Shown here piece by piece: positions 20,538-31,182 of a DNA stretch of 64,000 nt. The DNA comes from Amyelois transitella (lineage: Eukaryota; Arthropoda; Insecta; Lepidoptera; Pyralidae). The DNA is taken from positions 4,278,001 to 4,342,000 of the forward strand of contig NC_083527.1 of assembly GCF_032362555.1 (NCBI RefSeq), given 5' to 3'. The notes under the pieces were generated by a model that saw only the letters and a list, made by a program, of their open reading frames with translations, searched no databases and was not told the DNA's origin. Every line of letters begins with the position of its first letter. Position 1 is the first letter of the stretch. A program made the position numbers and the translations under genes.

Positions 20538-22214
20538 ATGGCTTGTGGTTTTGATTACGGTGACGTTCCTGTCGAAGAAGAGGAATTTCAGGCGAAATGG
20601 AGCAGGTTTTCGGACTGGTTGCATTGTGTTTGTGTGGTGACCTTCGATTTGGAGCTCGGGCAGGCTATGGAATGTGTATATCCGCCCGATGTCAAGTTAA
20701 CAGACCAAGAGAAATGTAATATATGTTACTTGGCGTTTCCCGATTCGAATTCTGGATGCATGGGAGACACTCAGTTCCACGTGAGGCTCCGGACAACAGC
20801 GGGACTTACGAAACAGCAACTTGTATACAATAAGGACGCCGTACCGACGCTTTGCGCAGATTCCTCTCACTACTGGGGCTTCGTATATTTCAGACAAGTC
20901 AAGGACCCTTCCCTACCTCGTGGTTATTTTCAGAAAAGTATTATTCTGCTTACAAGGCTACCATTCATCAATTTATTCTATAAAGTGATACAACTTATAG
21001 CACCAAAGCATTTTGAGGATGGAGAGAACAGTTTAGAAGCAGCTTGTCACGATATAAATAGATGGCCATTGCTGGATGCAGGACAAAATGTATATTTGCC
21101 TGTACTGGGATCAGTTTTCCAATCATACATTCCCAATCAACAAACAGGTAAAATAACCCGCTCTGATATAGCTAAGCAGGTACATTCTCCAAATGTTCCA
21201 CATATTTTGGCATCCATACAGGATGTCAATATTTTTGATGCTTTATCTTCCTTAATATCACATTTGCATTTATTATGGGAATTAGTTTTGACTGCGGAAC
21301 CGATAGTGGTTATGGCTAGCTCTCCAACAGAAAGCTCAGCATTAGTGCAAGCTCTCACTAATTTAATTCAACCACTCCCCTATGCGGCTGAGTATAGGCC
21401 TTATTTCACAATCCATGACAGTGAATTTAAAGAATTCACAAGGCAAAGATTCAACCCGCCACATGTAATACTTGGGGTGACAAATCCGTTCTTTACCAAA
21501 ACATTGCAACACTGGCCACACACAATCAAGTTGGGTGATTCAACCGCAATAAAAACGAAATTGCGCAAAGTAGGTAATATAAAATTGTTGGATACAGCAC
21601 CTGGTATTTATACCCAATATAAGACTTTTTTAGAGAAAGACAAGACAATAATAAAAAAGCTTCATAATGGGATGAAAACAGATCGACCTTCAGAAGTTCA
21701 GACAGCAATGGTGAAAAGACACTTATTGGAGTTGACACAGAGTTTTATGATTCCTCTGGAGCGCTATATGGCTTCACTCATGCCTTTGCAGAAGAACATA
21801 TCACCATTCCGAGCGCCACCCGTCCCAAATCCATTCAATCCAGAGGACTTTTTTGCAACATTACAGCAGTCAGGGCCACAGTTGACAACTGGCATCAAAG
21901 GAGATTGGAATGGCTTGTACAGAACATTTTTCAGGACTCCTAATTTCCATGATTGGTTTCACCAAAGACATAATAACTTGACAAATAAGTTGCATTCCTT
22001 ACAATTAGAAGCTTTAGCCGGGAGTGATTTAAAAAAATGGTCAGTTGGAAAGAAAGAGGTAGAGATTGTGGATATGGTCCTCAAGTTGCGTGAGGTGCTC
22101 AAGAGTAACCGTCCTGTTCCTGATAATACCAGAACATTATTGGCACGGCGTTTGGAAGATCTCAATTGTGTGCTGCCAGAGGATATGAAAACTATACTCA
22201 ATGCTGCTTCGTGA
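20538..22214 (+). CDS. DENND6: DENND6 (FAM116) DENN-domain Rab guanine-nucleotide exchange factor, intronless
   Basis: One uninterrupted frame of 558 residues. The start AACATGG has a good initiation context, and the N-terminus aligns with the vertebrate family a few residues before WLHCVCVVTFDLELGQAMEC. Family landmarks occur in order: LTDQEKCNICYLAFPDSNSG, FVYFRQVKD, RGYFQKS, LLWELVLTAEPIVVMASSP, PYFTIHDSEFKEF, VILGVTNPFFTKTLQHWPH, PSEVQ, LELTQSFMIPLERYMASLMP, GPQLTTGIKGDWNGLYR, FHDWFHQR and LPEDMKTIL. The protein is full length against about 600 residues in vertebrates. Family role: GEF for Rab14 (and Rab35) in recycling endosome traffic. Unlike every neighbouring gene it has no intron, which could mean an ancient retroposed replacement. 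It is intact, so not a pseudogene. Confidence 0.96.
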   Translation: MACGFDYGDVPVEEEEFQAKWSRFSDWLHCVCVVTFDLELGQAMECVYPPDVKLTDQEKCNICYLAFPDSNSGCMGDTQFHVRLRTTAGLTKQQLVYNKDAVPTLCADSSHYWGFVYFRQVKDPSLPRGYFQKSIILLTRLPFINLFYKVIQLIAPKHFEDGENSLEAACHDINRWPLLDAGQNVYLPVLGSVFQSYIPNQQTGKITRSDIAKQVHSPNVPHILASIQDVNIFDALSSLISHLHLLWELVLTAEPIVVMASSPTESSALVQALTNLIQPLPYAAEYRPYFTIHDSEFKEFTRQRFNPPHVILGVTNPFFTKTLQHWPHTIKLGDSTAIKTKLRKVGNIKLLDTAPGIYTQYKTFLEKDKTIIKKLHNGMKTDRPSEVQTAMVKRHLLELTQSFMIPLERYMASLMPLQKNISPFRAPPVPNPFNPEDFFATLQQSGPQLTTGIKGDWNGLYRTFFRTPNFHDWFHQRHNNLTNKLHSLQLEALAGSDLKKWSVGKKEVEIVDMVLKLREVLKSNRPVPDNTRTLLARRLEDLNCVLPEDMKTILNAAS

Positions 22215-23652
22215 CACAAACACTGTTGCTCCTTACCGAGGAGCTGTGGAGAAGGCGGTCTGGCTGGTTACGAATACAGGTGTATAACTTGTATGTAACC
22301 TTCAAACAAAATCAATATAATTTTTGTTCCATAGTCCATGAAACTATTGCAAATTGAATTTGAAGTACAAGTGTGAAAAACGCTGAACATTGAGCTGAAC
22401 TATTTTCTTTGATCAATGCATAAAAGTTGCGCAGAGGTTTTCTATCAATAAAATTTAATACAGTTGTCAACAGAAGTGTTAACATTAGGGAAGTTAATTC
22501 CATTTTGAGAAGGCTAGCTAGAATGGTTATGATATTCACGTAAATATATTTGGAGGCTAACAAACATGGGTTATGCTCATTTTGTATAACAAGCTGTTGA
22601 ATTGCTTGATGTACTTTAAGTTTTTTGTATATTTTTTGCTGGAAACCTGTTTTAGCTCTTATTGATAAAGAATTATTTTTACTTAGCTACTTACTACTTT
22701 TTGTTTATTTGTTAGGGCTACAAAGGCGGGCCGCTATTATATATAAAGGAATGTGTAATATAATCATATTCCATTATTGAGATCAAATAAATTTACAAGT
22801 TATAAAATATTATGAAACGGCCAAGTATAGTATTAAGTATTAGGTAAAGTTGACATAATTTTGTAAAAATGTTAGCATTACATTTGTTACTTTGATAAAA
22901 TCAAACAAACATTGTCAAATTATTAAACAAGTTATATTTGCTATATTCCTAAAAAAGTGATTGTAAATAAGTACTATGTATGTAGTTCAAATTATTTTTG
23001 TATGTTTTGAGTAAAATGTTAAGTAACTTGTTAATACTGCAATGATTTTAAGGCTGGCCTTTTTTTGACAACTAGTTTATTTTTAATGCGAGAAGAACTA
23101 AAAAGGTTAAATTAATTATTGTACAAGTTAAAAATAAAGATTCAAGTGATACTTGTACAACGACTTACCAATGATTTGTTATACAATAATAAATAAATCT
23201 GTGTACTTCAATTTACTTTTGAAATAAAGTTACTTAAATTTACAATAAAATTCTCAGGTATGACACACACAGACTGTTACATTTTGCATAACAAAACACT
23301 AGGTATCAGTAAACCGATTTTGATATTATGCAATGCATAAGTATAATGTGTTAAAATATTTAGGCGATTACATTAAATTAGATAAACTTAAATGTAACAT
23401 AACATATATGAGTTAATTATTTTTATAGGTAGTCTTATATTAGTTATTGAGGGTTTGAAGATATTTAGAATCTCCAAGAATTGCTTGTCATTAAGTGCTT
23501 TCCCATTAGTTTTCGACTAGAAAAATAATTTTATTTTTTAAATCTAACGTTCGTCTAATCCAACACCAAATGACTGTCAACTTAACAATGCCTACTCCAT
23601 TTCTACCAAGCAAAACTATTTCAATTTTGTTTAATTTAAATGAAGTCTCAAC

Positions 23653-23939
23653 CAGTGGCGTAACTATACCATTCGTGGCCCGTGGCAAATTCGGATAGGT
23701 ACGTTCTATAACTGGGTTACAACCCTTTTTTTAACAAAAGCTCTAAATTTTTAATATTTTTTTTAACTTGTGTGGGAAACTGAGTAGGTAACAAAAATAA
23801 ATCAAAGACTAAATTTTTTTTTACTAAACATGTATAAATAAGAAATGTTGGGAGTTGGGATTCTCCTCTGACCGGGGGCCCCTTCCGGCTGGGGGCCCGT
23901 GGCATTTTGCCGACTTGCCATCCTGTAGTTACGCCACTG
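23653..23939. mobile_element. Complete hAT-type MITE, 287 bp
   Basis: The ends are 14-bp terminal inverted repeats (CAGTGGCGTAACTA at the left, TAGTTACGCCACTG at the right). They are flanked by a perfect 8-bp target-site duplication GTCTCAAC at 23645-23652 and 23940-23947. An 8-bp duplication and CAG-type ends fit the hAT superfamily. The interior has GGGGGCCC motifs near the right end and no transposase frame, so it is non-autonomous. Confidence 0.93.
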
Positions 23940-25371
23940 GTCTCAACTAAAAAAACGTTAGCAATTTATAAATGCTGACAGATCGCAGAAATCTTCGAAA
24001 TACGCATTGCTTTTATCAAACATGTTACTTATTTTCTGTTGTCATTATTTGCAAAAGCCTTTTTATTTAATACGTATGAACTTATGCTAAAAACTGACAT
24101 TATTGAAAAGGTAATGAAGAAACACTTTTGACCTTGACTTTACGCTATCACATATCAGGAAAATCACAAGAATCTATTCAGTAGAGCCACTGTCGATTAA
24201 AATTCTTACAAATAACTTGTTTCTGTGTTCAAATAAAGTTCGTGATAATCCACATATACCGTTTTAATCACTGCATTATTTGTAAAGCTCCATTTTAATC
24301 AAATATCTTTTTTCCCATATAATATTTTAACCCCTAAATGGAGTGAGCTTGTAATAAGCTAGCTAGTAACAGTGAGAGGTAAAAATCGTCTCAAGAAAAC
24401 TTGCGATAAGCGACTATCATGAGTTTATAAATTTAAGAGAAACCTTAATTAAATCACAACTTCATTTCTATTTGTGATTTAGTTAATTAGTTGGCTACAT
24501 GGAAAATCATACCATCTTGGCTACTTCTACGATACTCGGGCGGTATAATTTTCTATCTGGGAGACTACATTACAGTTATAGAATATCAAAGTACCTACTA
24601 ATGGATATAAGTCCGGCGCAAAAATTTATCGGTATAGCGCATTGTCATAAAATCCCTCCACATTTATCTAAAGAACTAAGCTATAATTTGTATATCGGCT
24701 TCAATGTTAAACTTTGATATAGGTTGTAACTATATGTTAGATAAGAGTTGGTTAAATTAAATATATATATGTATCATTATCTTTGCGAGTTCTATTATAT
24801 AATTGTTTGATGTCACTTCTGTTGAATACTTAGATACATAAAGTCATTAAATTTATTATGACCTCCTAGACATTGGAATAATTTAAGGCGGCAGAAGTGG
24901 TAATGTCGTATAATATTTTATAATAGTTGCAAGACGACGACACATCACATCATTCTTATAGTTTCAAGTACAATGTGGCATTTATCCTATTTTATTCCGA
25001 TGTCTATTTCTGTTCATATTAAAAGATGAATTAGGTTTTTGAAGGCAAAAATGCAATTTATTACTTGTCTAATTGACAACTGTGTTTACATACTTTTTTA
25101 TTATTTTATTTCAATTATATTTTAAAAATAATGTCATTAAAATCAAAGGTAAAATGCACTAAAAATTATTCAAGTATTGGTGCCAAAATGATAAAACACT
25201 ACTAAACAAGCAGTTATATCACGAAGCAGTTTCAGCTAAAATAGGATATATTTTCGAATGGCTTATTGCTCAATGCTATGTTGTATGAAAAGCTTAACTT
25301 CCATTTTTGTATTTGTAAGACATATCATTGTATCGAGCCCTTATTAATAAAAGAGATTCATGAAAAATGTT

Positions 25372-25530
25372 ATACCATATGTAGGTAGACAGAGCCAACA
25401 GTCTCGAAAATACTAAAAGGCCTCATTCATATAGCTTATGATTGAATTCAGATAGTGACAGGTTGCTAGCCCATAAGAAGTATCATTAGCCTTTCCCTTG
25501 ATTGACTCTTACAATCTACACGTTAAGACA
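25372..25530 (-). mobile_element. Family A copy, diverged
   Basis: Antisense: TAGACAGAGCCAACAGTCTC, ATAGTGACAGGTTGCTAGCC and GCCTTTCCCTTGATTGACTC. The 5' end is lost. Confidence 0.7.
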
Positions 25531-25984
25531 AGCAGCTAGCACACTATGTTTTTTCAATAGCAAATGGTATAAACATATATAAATAGTTTAAAAAATGCGT
25601 CAAATTCTGTCTCTCTTATTTTCAAAATATAGTTAAAAATAATTAAGGGTTATAAAGGGAAAAAAAATCTCGTTATAATTTATAAATTGTGTAGTCCCTT
25701 TGAATATTGTTCCCACGGCAACGTGCCCAGAAGGCTGGTCAATGTATAATATAAAATAGTCCGCTATGTGTTATTTTTGTATTTACACATACAACAACAA
25801 ATAACAGTGTATGATGACGACTATTCCATGTTTACTTTGACGCGTTACCACAATTCAAGATGTAAATAATATTGTTCTTTATCTTTAAAGCACAGAAAAT
25901 AGAAATGCAGTGTTATAGAAATAGGTATGCTTTATAAAATAGAAAATAGAAATCTAAAATAGAAGTAAAAATTTGGTTATCACT

Positions 25985-26110
25985 ATTTCATGACTTGTGC
26001 AGTTGTCGGATTCTCGCCTTTGAACCAGGTGCCGGGTTTGATCCCCGGTCAGGTCATGATGGAAAAAGAACTTTTTCTGATTGGACACCAAATTTTTTAT
26101 TCCTATGAAT
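25985..26110 (+). mobile_element. tRNA-derived SINE (family C)
   Basis: Head: GTGCAGTTGTCGGATTCTCG, then CCGGGTTTGATCCCCGG (B-box-like GGTTTGATCCC), then GGTCATGATGGAAAAAGAAC. The same head-to-body order occurs in reverse at 58505-58737. Confidence 0.7.
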
Positions 26111-26615
26111 TTTTTCTATGCAGGTATTCGTGATTTGGTGCAATTTATAACTTTTGAGTTATATAGATAGAAAAGTTTATCTCACTTAGGTATTTATCAT
26201 TGGATACTGTGAATCAGCAAAGTGTGGCTGTGAAAAAGATGTTTTGTGCACCTCTATATCATATGAACGTAATTGCACTTATGTCAGGAGTTTGGCTAAT
26301 CTTAACTATTCCATTCCTCTTTTCGTTAACAAGGGCTTCTCATTGTAAAAATCATTGTGTACAAAAGCATCACTATTACAGTAGTTAGTTATAATAAATG
26401 GAAATAAAACATAATTTTTCAAACAGAATCTTTTAATTAACACATTTTTGCTGCCACATCGATGGCACACGACCTGCTGACACGGGGATCACGGTCCACA
26501 GGTTGACATCACCTTTCCAACACTGGACATAGCACGAGTAAGTCCATATTGGCATCTTTGGTGCTAAAATAAAATAACAGTTTATTTACATAACTTCTAA
26601 TAGGCGGAAATGGAA

Positions 26616-27814
26616 TCACAATCGGTTGTATCTGGCCTTGCTCCATATGTTATCATTGTCTGTCACTAGTGTATAGACTCCTGCGAGGGTTAGGCCAACT
26701 GCTGCTCCAAGGCCCATGGAACGGAGACCTGCGGTGCTCTTGTAGATCATCCCTGTGGTTGCGGCAGCTATGAATGTATTTGCGGTGTCTTCTTTGTCAC
26801 GAATCCAGGTCACTCCGAGGGCAATGCAAGAGTAGAACGATGCGATAATGCCTAGAGTGCAGCCAGTAGTTGTGCCTGTAAATAAAAAAAAATATTAAAA
26901 ATTAAAAATTTTTACATACATACATATGGTCACGTCTATGAACCCTTGTGGGGTAGACGGAGCCAAGAGTCTCGAAAAGACCAAGAGGCCATGGTCAGCT
27001 ATTTTGCTTAATGATAGAATTGAGATTCAAATAGTGACAGGTTGCTAGCCCATCACCTAAAAAAGAATCCCAAATTTGTAAGCCTATCCCTTAGTCGCCT
27101 TTTACGACATCCATGGGAAAGAGATGGAGTGGTCCTATTCTTTTTTGGAATTTTGTTTGCTAGAAAATAGTTCATTTGTTCGTAGAGTTATTTTTGATAA
27201 CACTTTTTATTATTATATTTAGGTACCTACCTTGTTTCATGACATAATTGATGACTTGAGTTCTTCTCACTTTTCCAACCTGTCCAGCCAGAGTGGTAGC
27301 ACGAAGACCCTTGTATAACCCTGTAACTCCACCAATTCCTGTAATATTAAAAGCAGGGTGAATTCTGCACCATATTTAAATTAAAATTTTGAAGCATTTA
27401 AAAAGGATATTACAATGCATTTTGCTATGCTGAAATTGCTTACTTGATAAAGCCCTGTCTAACCCTTGGTTCATCCAATAGTTACATCCCCCCTAAAATT
27501 GCATCATGAGAATGAGACTTCTATGTTGTGATTATACTATCAATACACAAGGTTATGTAAAACATTTGAGGTTATATTAGGAATCATATTGTTAAGTTAC
27601 CTGAACCGCTCATGAAAGACATTCCAATGATAGGAAGAGCAACATTGGACCTTCTAGCAGTAGATGCCATATGTCTGTCATCAGGATATAGGAATTCTGG
27701 CTGCATTTTCGGTATTATATGAGGGTCGAAGTTTAGGTAGGGAGACAGGCTCGCGCTCGCCTGATTGTTCGTTTTTTCTTCATTTTTCGGTATAATATCG
27801 CCGAATAACGACAT
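26616..27814 (-). CDS. Tim23: Tim23, channel subunit of the mitochondrial inner-membrane translocase
   Basis: Three exons on the minus strand: 27814-27601, 27338-27231 and 26875-26616; 193 residues. The hydrophilic N-terminus (MSLFGDIIPKNEEK, then ASLSPYLNFDPHII) is the intermembrane-space segment. A Tim17/22/23-family membrane domain follows with Gly-rich helices: ALPIIGMSFMSGSGIGGVTG, YKGLRATTLAGQVGKVRRTQ, NYVMKQGTTTGCTLGIIASF, AAATTGMIYKSTAGLRSMGL and GAAVGLTLAGVYTL. The length is close to the usual 190-210. Role: voltage-gated protein-import channel for presequence proteins. A minus-strand AATAAA at 26586-26581 lies 30 bases after the stop. The gene is divergent from DCC1, with 707 bp between its start codon and the first DCC1 exon found. 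Confidence 0.95.
26908..27160 (-). mobile_element. Family A element, near full length, in Tim23 intron 2
   Basis: Antisense copy running from ACATACATACATATGGTCAC through TGATAGAATTGAGATTCAAA to GAGTGGTCCTATTCTTTTTT. The last part (the GTGCCGGG end) is missing. Confidence 0.85.
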
Positions 27815-28521
27815 TTTGTATTTATATCATATAATTAACTAATCTAAAACTAAAATCGTGACTTTTATAATCACGCACAGATTTTGAAGAATTGATCCAA
27901 ATGTCAACTCAACCGATTCTATCAAACGAAATCAAACGTCACTGTCCTGTCAGTGAAAAGTCAATGTCTTTGGAAATATCCATTATTATATAAAACTGTA
28001 AAAACATAAAAATGTTGCCACTTGTCAATTACATTTGCCAATTAACTTAATTAAGGGTACTTTTTAAATTAAAGAGCTGTGATTCTTTCTTTTATACTCT
28101 CAATAACATTTCTTCGTTTGTGATTTTGCATCAAACTTATTTTCTCCATTCTCTAGTATGTACCACATCTAAAATGCTTCTATCCATTCACTATCCTTCT
28201 GTCTCAATAGCCACGCTTTGCGTATATTTATGCCCTAAAAGTATGCTTTTGTGGCGATATCTATACGCCACAAATCAACAATAAAAAATGAAATCACGCG
28301 ACGTTATCAGTCAAAAACAGCGAATAACCTAAATCGCGCAAGCAAAGATTTCACGGCATATATACAACCTCCGACACAAGATCGTCGGAGCCGCGGTTCC
28401 CCAGGCATAACACCTAGCCTGACGGAAGATCTTCCGTTTGGTGGCGGTCGAGCCGAAACTTTTTTCGCTCCTGCTACATTTTTATTATTATTTTTTTAAT
28501 TTTTCCTTTTTTTTGTTTTAG
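27815..28521. promoter_or_regulatory. Divergent Tim23/DCC1 promoter region
   Basis: Holds the Tim23 leader and, presumably, the undetected DCC1 first exon. Repeated TGTCA/TGACA words occur at 27900-27975 (ATGTCAACTCAACC, CGTCACTGTCCTGTCAGTG) and at 28023. A 9-bp perfect inverted repeat, TTTGTGGCG ... CGCCACAAA, lies at 28249-28271. The GC-richer patch at 28375-28460 contains the palindrome GGAAGATCTTCC. An 82-codon frame at 28251 covers this patch but shows no homology I recognise. Confidence 0.5.
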
Positions 28522-30719
28522 AGAGGAAAGAACACCTGAAGATGTCCGAAAAATAATCAAAACTGCAAAACTTCATGAGTCTGAGTTAACGGAAATTACA
28601 CAGATATTAAGATTTCCAGACCCAAGTAAACAAAACCATAACTTAAAACTTATACAGCTGGATGCCAACTTGCTGAAGATAATAGAAGAAGGCCAGGAAT
28701 TATTATTCAAAGGTATTAGTAATGACAACATTTTTGAAAAATGATAACATTTTTGAAAAAGCATTCCATTCAAATATTATACGTGCGAAAATAACTCTAT
28801 CCGTCTGTTACGCTTTCACGCCTAAACTACTGAATCAATTTTGATAAAATTTAGTAGAAAGTCGACCTTGAGGAAGATAACAAGCCACTTTTTATTGCGA
28901 AAAAAAGTAAGAAGGCGTTAAAAGAGAGAAATTTTACAGCGGACGAAGTATGGGCAACAACTAGTTGCTAATAAATTATACACTTATTTTACTAATACCT
29001 ATCTTGTTCGTTTAGGAGATCCAGATGAAAATGTTGTGTTATGCACTAGTGATAAGACATACGATGTTAAAGAAGCAGAAACATCTAACAGCCTTCTCTT
29101 ATTGCCTGACATGTTGTTCGCTGCATCTACCGGCCTCGACGATACCAAGAAAAATAATTCCATGGAATATGATTCAGACACATCTTTAGAAAAATCGAAT
29201 ACAAGTTTGAATAAATCGACAGAATCTGATGAGGGTAAAAGTCCTAGGATGATTCAGAACAAAGATATTATTAACACTTTCTTCACCTATTACGAATTGA
29301 AACCCTGTCAACCTCGTTTATCAAAGTTGAGAAAAATCCTAGAACCTACCAAATATCAAGGATCTGAATTGGAATATGCTGTGGATAAATCTAAACTTCT
29401 AACTTACGAAGCAATATTCGATCAGACTCAAGCATCTAAAACTGAACTAAATGCTGAACTTAACAAAATTCAGGCAATTGAAATCGATGGATATTACCGT
29501 TTATTGGAGTTTGATTATGAATTTCGAGTACTTTCTTATATGATAGACTTAATAGAAGAAAATTCCTGGCCGTTGAATAGAATCTCCAAAGAAATTACTT
29601 TAGATAGTTTAAAAGATCTTGTACCGTTGGCTATTTTGGAATCAATGTTTGGATTTTATACTTTCGAATCAGTTAAAGAAGGTGGTGTCCAGTATTACCA
29701 GTATAAGGAAGATAAAGTATGTAGATTCTTAGCGAGAGTACTGCTTAAAAATGCTGGAAAATTTAATCTTGTCGAGTTTTTACAAGCGTGGAATGACTCT
29801 GTTCCTGAAGGAATGACTCCCCATGTAAGTATACTTATCTATTCAATAACTCGACACTCCTATTTTATTTATTTAAATATTCAACTCTTAACTCTAACTC
29901 ATTTCATGACATGACACAACTTTTGGTTGTAAGACATGTCAGGTCAGGCAACAACAACATAAATTTGCGACTACTGCAAGAGACTCTTACTTTTTTAGGA
30001 ATCTTTGCTGTCTGGTATTGCATTAATCGACAAAACTACTACCCCTAAAGTTGTGTGGGGTTTTAGTGAGAGCGACTTACTAGAAGATATTAATGAACGA
30101 TTCAAGATTCTGTTTCAAACGAGACCGAAATGGACAGTTGATGAGATATCTCCATACATCAAGTAAGTCACTTTATTATTAACTAACGATGAAAAAGACG
30201 GATATTTGTAATTTTAGCGTGAAAGCCAAGAAACAGCTATACTACTATTAGAGGAAAGATTTGTATTAATTTTATTTTTGTTTTAACGAATTATCGAAAA
30301 AAAAAAGAGATTGAGATAGAACAGACCTACAGAAGTAATTTGTTTTTTTTTTTTTATATTAGTACGGGAGCGAGAAGCACGGGAGGGAGAGCAAATTGAT
30401 AGCGACAAAGATGGTGGTGATGATATTGGTATTTGGTCATTATAATAAAGAACAACCAAATTTTAATGAATCGTTATATATATATATTTCTCTAGTCTTT
30501 CTCCGTTACGGGGTAGACAGAGCCAACAGTCTAATAAAGACTGAAAGGCCACATTCATCATTCACCTGTATGGCTTCAAGATGGTATAAATTATTGTTTT
30601 TGTAATTTTTCAGTTGTTACGCAACGGATAAGATGAATGTCAATGCGTTATTAACAAAGTACGCAAGAGCCTCTACACAAGATGGCGTGAGAGTATTTTC
30701 TGCAAAACATATGAAGTAG
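28522..30719 (+). CDS. DSCC1: DCC1 / DSCC1, sister-chromatid cohesion subunit of the alternative RFC (5' exon missing)
   Basis: Four exons: 28522-28712, 29016-29824, 29999-30162 and 30614-30719 (stop TAG), phase-consistent, giving at least 422 residues against about 393 in human. Landmarks: ERTPEDVRKIIKTAKLHESE near the N-terminus, LCTSDKTYDVKEAETSNSLL, LEFDYEFRVLSYMIDLIEEN, VCRFLARVLLKNAGKFNLVE, FLQAWNDSVPEGM and the C-terminal ALLTKYARASTQDGVRVFSA. DCC1 joins CTF8 and CTF18 in a PCNA loader; its C-terminal winged helices bind DNA and Pol epsilon. The first exon probably encodes only a few residues. The acceptor could be at 28522, 28524 or 28526, and I could not find a convincing start codon and donor upstream. 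Confidence 0.92.
28778..28975 (+). mobile_element. Helitron-like repeat fragment in DCC1 intron
   Basis: Contains GTCTGTTACGCTTTCACGCC, ACTGAATCAATTTTGATAAA, AGCGGACGAAGTATGGGC and AACAACTAGTTGC. This arrangement is common to lepidopteran Helitron-like repeats, from general knowledge. The CTAGT terminus supports the class; the copy is diverged. Confidence 0.5.
30490..30580 (-). mobile_element. Family A fragment in the last DCC1 intron
   Basis: Antisense tail-side piece: CTCCGTTACGGGGTAGACAG, AGCCAACAGTCTAATAAAGA and CTGAAAGGCCACATTCA. It lies 34 bp upstream of the last exon. Confidence 0.7.
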
Positions 30720-30818
30720 CTCTATACCACCCATTCATATTCAGCCTATAAAGCTAGTGTCGGACAAGGTACTCGAAATCAATCATATTTTGATCTACTG
30801 TTATTGTTGTAAGGGCAT

Positions 30819-30824
30819 AATAAA
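30819..30824 (+). terminator. Poly(A) signal of DCC1
   Basis: AATAAA, 100 bases after the DCC1 stop codon. Confidence 0.7.
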
Positions 30825-30849
30825 ACAATGTTGTAAAAAGTATATGATT

Positions 30850-30883
30850 TTTATTGGATTGATTTATTATTAAGCTAATTTAT
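30850..30883 (-). terminator. Poly(A) signals of PEPCK
   Basis: Three minus-strand AATAAA words (TTTATT on plus, at about 30850, 30863 and 30878), about 300 bases after the PEPCK stop. They lie only 26-60 bp from the DCC1 signal on the other strand. Confidence 0.55.
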
Positions 30884-31182
30884 TATGTACTTACATTAAG
30901 TAGCACTAATATTCTAAAATTTATCATAACTTAACTTATTAACACAGCCATCGTATTTCTTTCATGTTCAAATACGTCTTCCAAAGATGCTACCAGTATT
31001 CTATTTACTCGTTGCGACTAATGAAATACGGCATACTAAGCATTCTTTTTATACATATTCAATAACACTTAATTAACAATTAATTCGATATTAATCAAGG
31101 AATGTCGTAAAATTAATTTTGCCTATATTCGTTAGATCATATTTCGCCATTGCGATTCATTTTACATATCTTTGGTTATATT

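Larger units (their letters stand above)
22215..26615. other. DENND6 3' flank and intergenic DNA, no gene recognised
   Basis: AATAAA at 22786-22791 and near 23222 are candidate DENND6 poly(A) signals. The stretch also holds a hAT-type MITE (23653-23939), a family A fragment (25372-25530) and a tRNA-headed SINE (25985-26110). On the minus strand, 26563-26420 follows a TTATTTTAG acceptor-like site and reaches an ATTAAA, so it could be an untranslated 3' exon of Tim23; this is weak. The remainder is AT-rich and featureless to me. Confidence 0.55.

Noticed and set aside
20538..22214. DENND6 as a processed pseudogene
   Set aside because: The frame is intact over 558 codons, all family motifs are present, there is no poly(A) tract at the end of the coding part, and a plausible promoter lies upstream.
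28251..28499. 82-codon frame as DCC1 first exon
   Set aside because: No splice donor joins it to 28522 in phase with a sensible N-terminus, and its sequence does not resemble DCC1.
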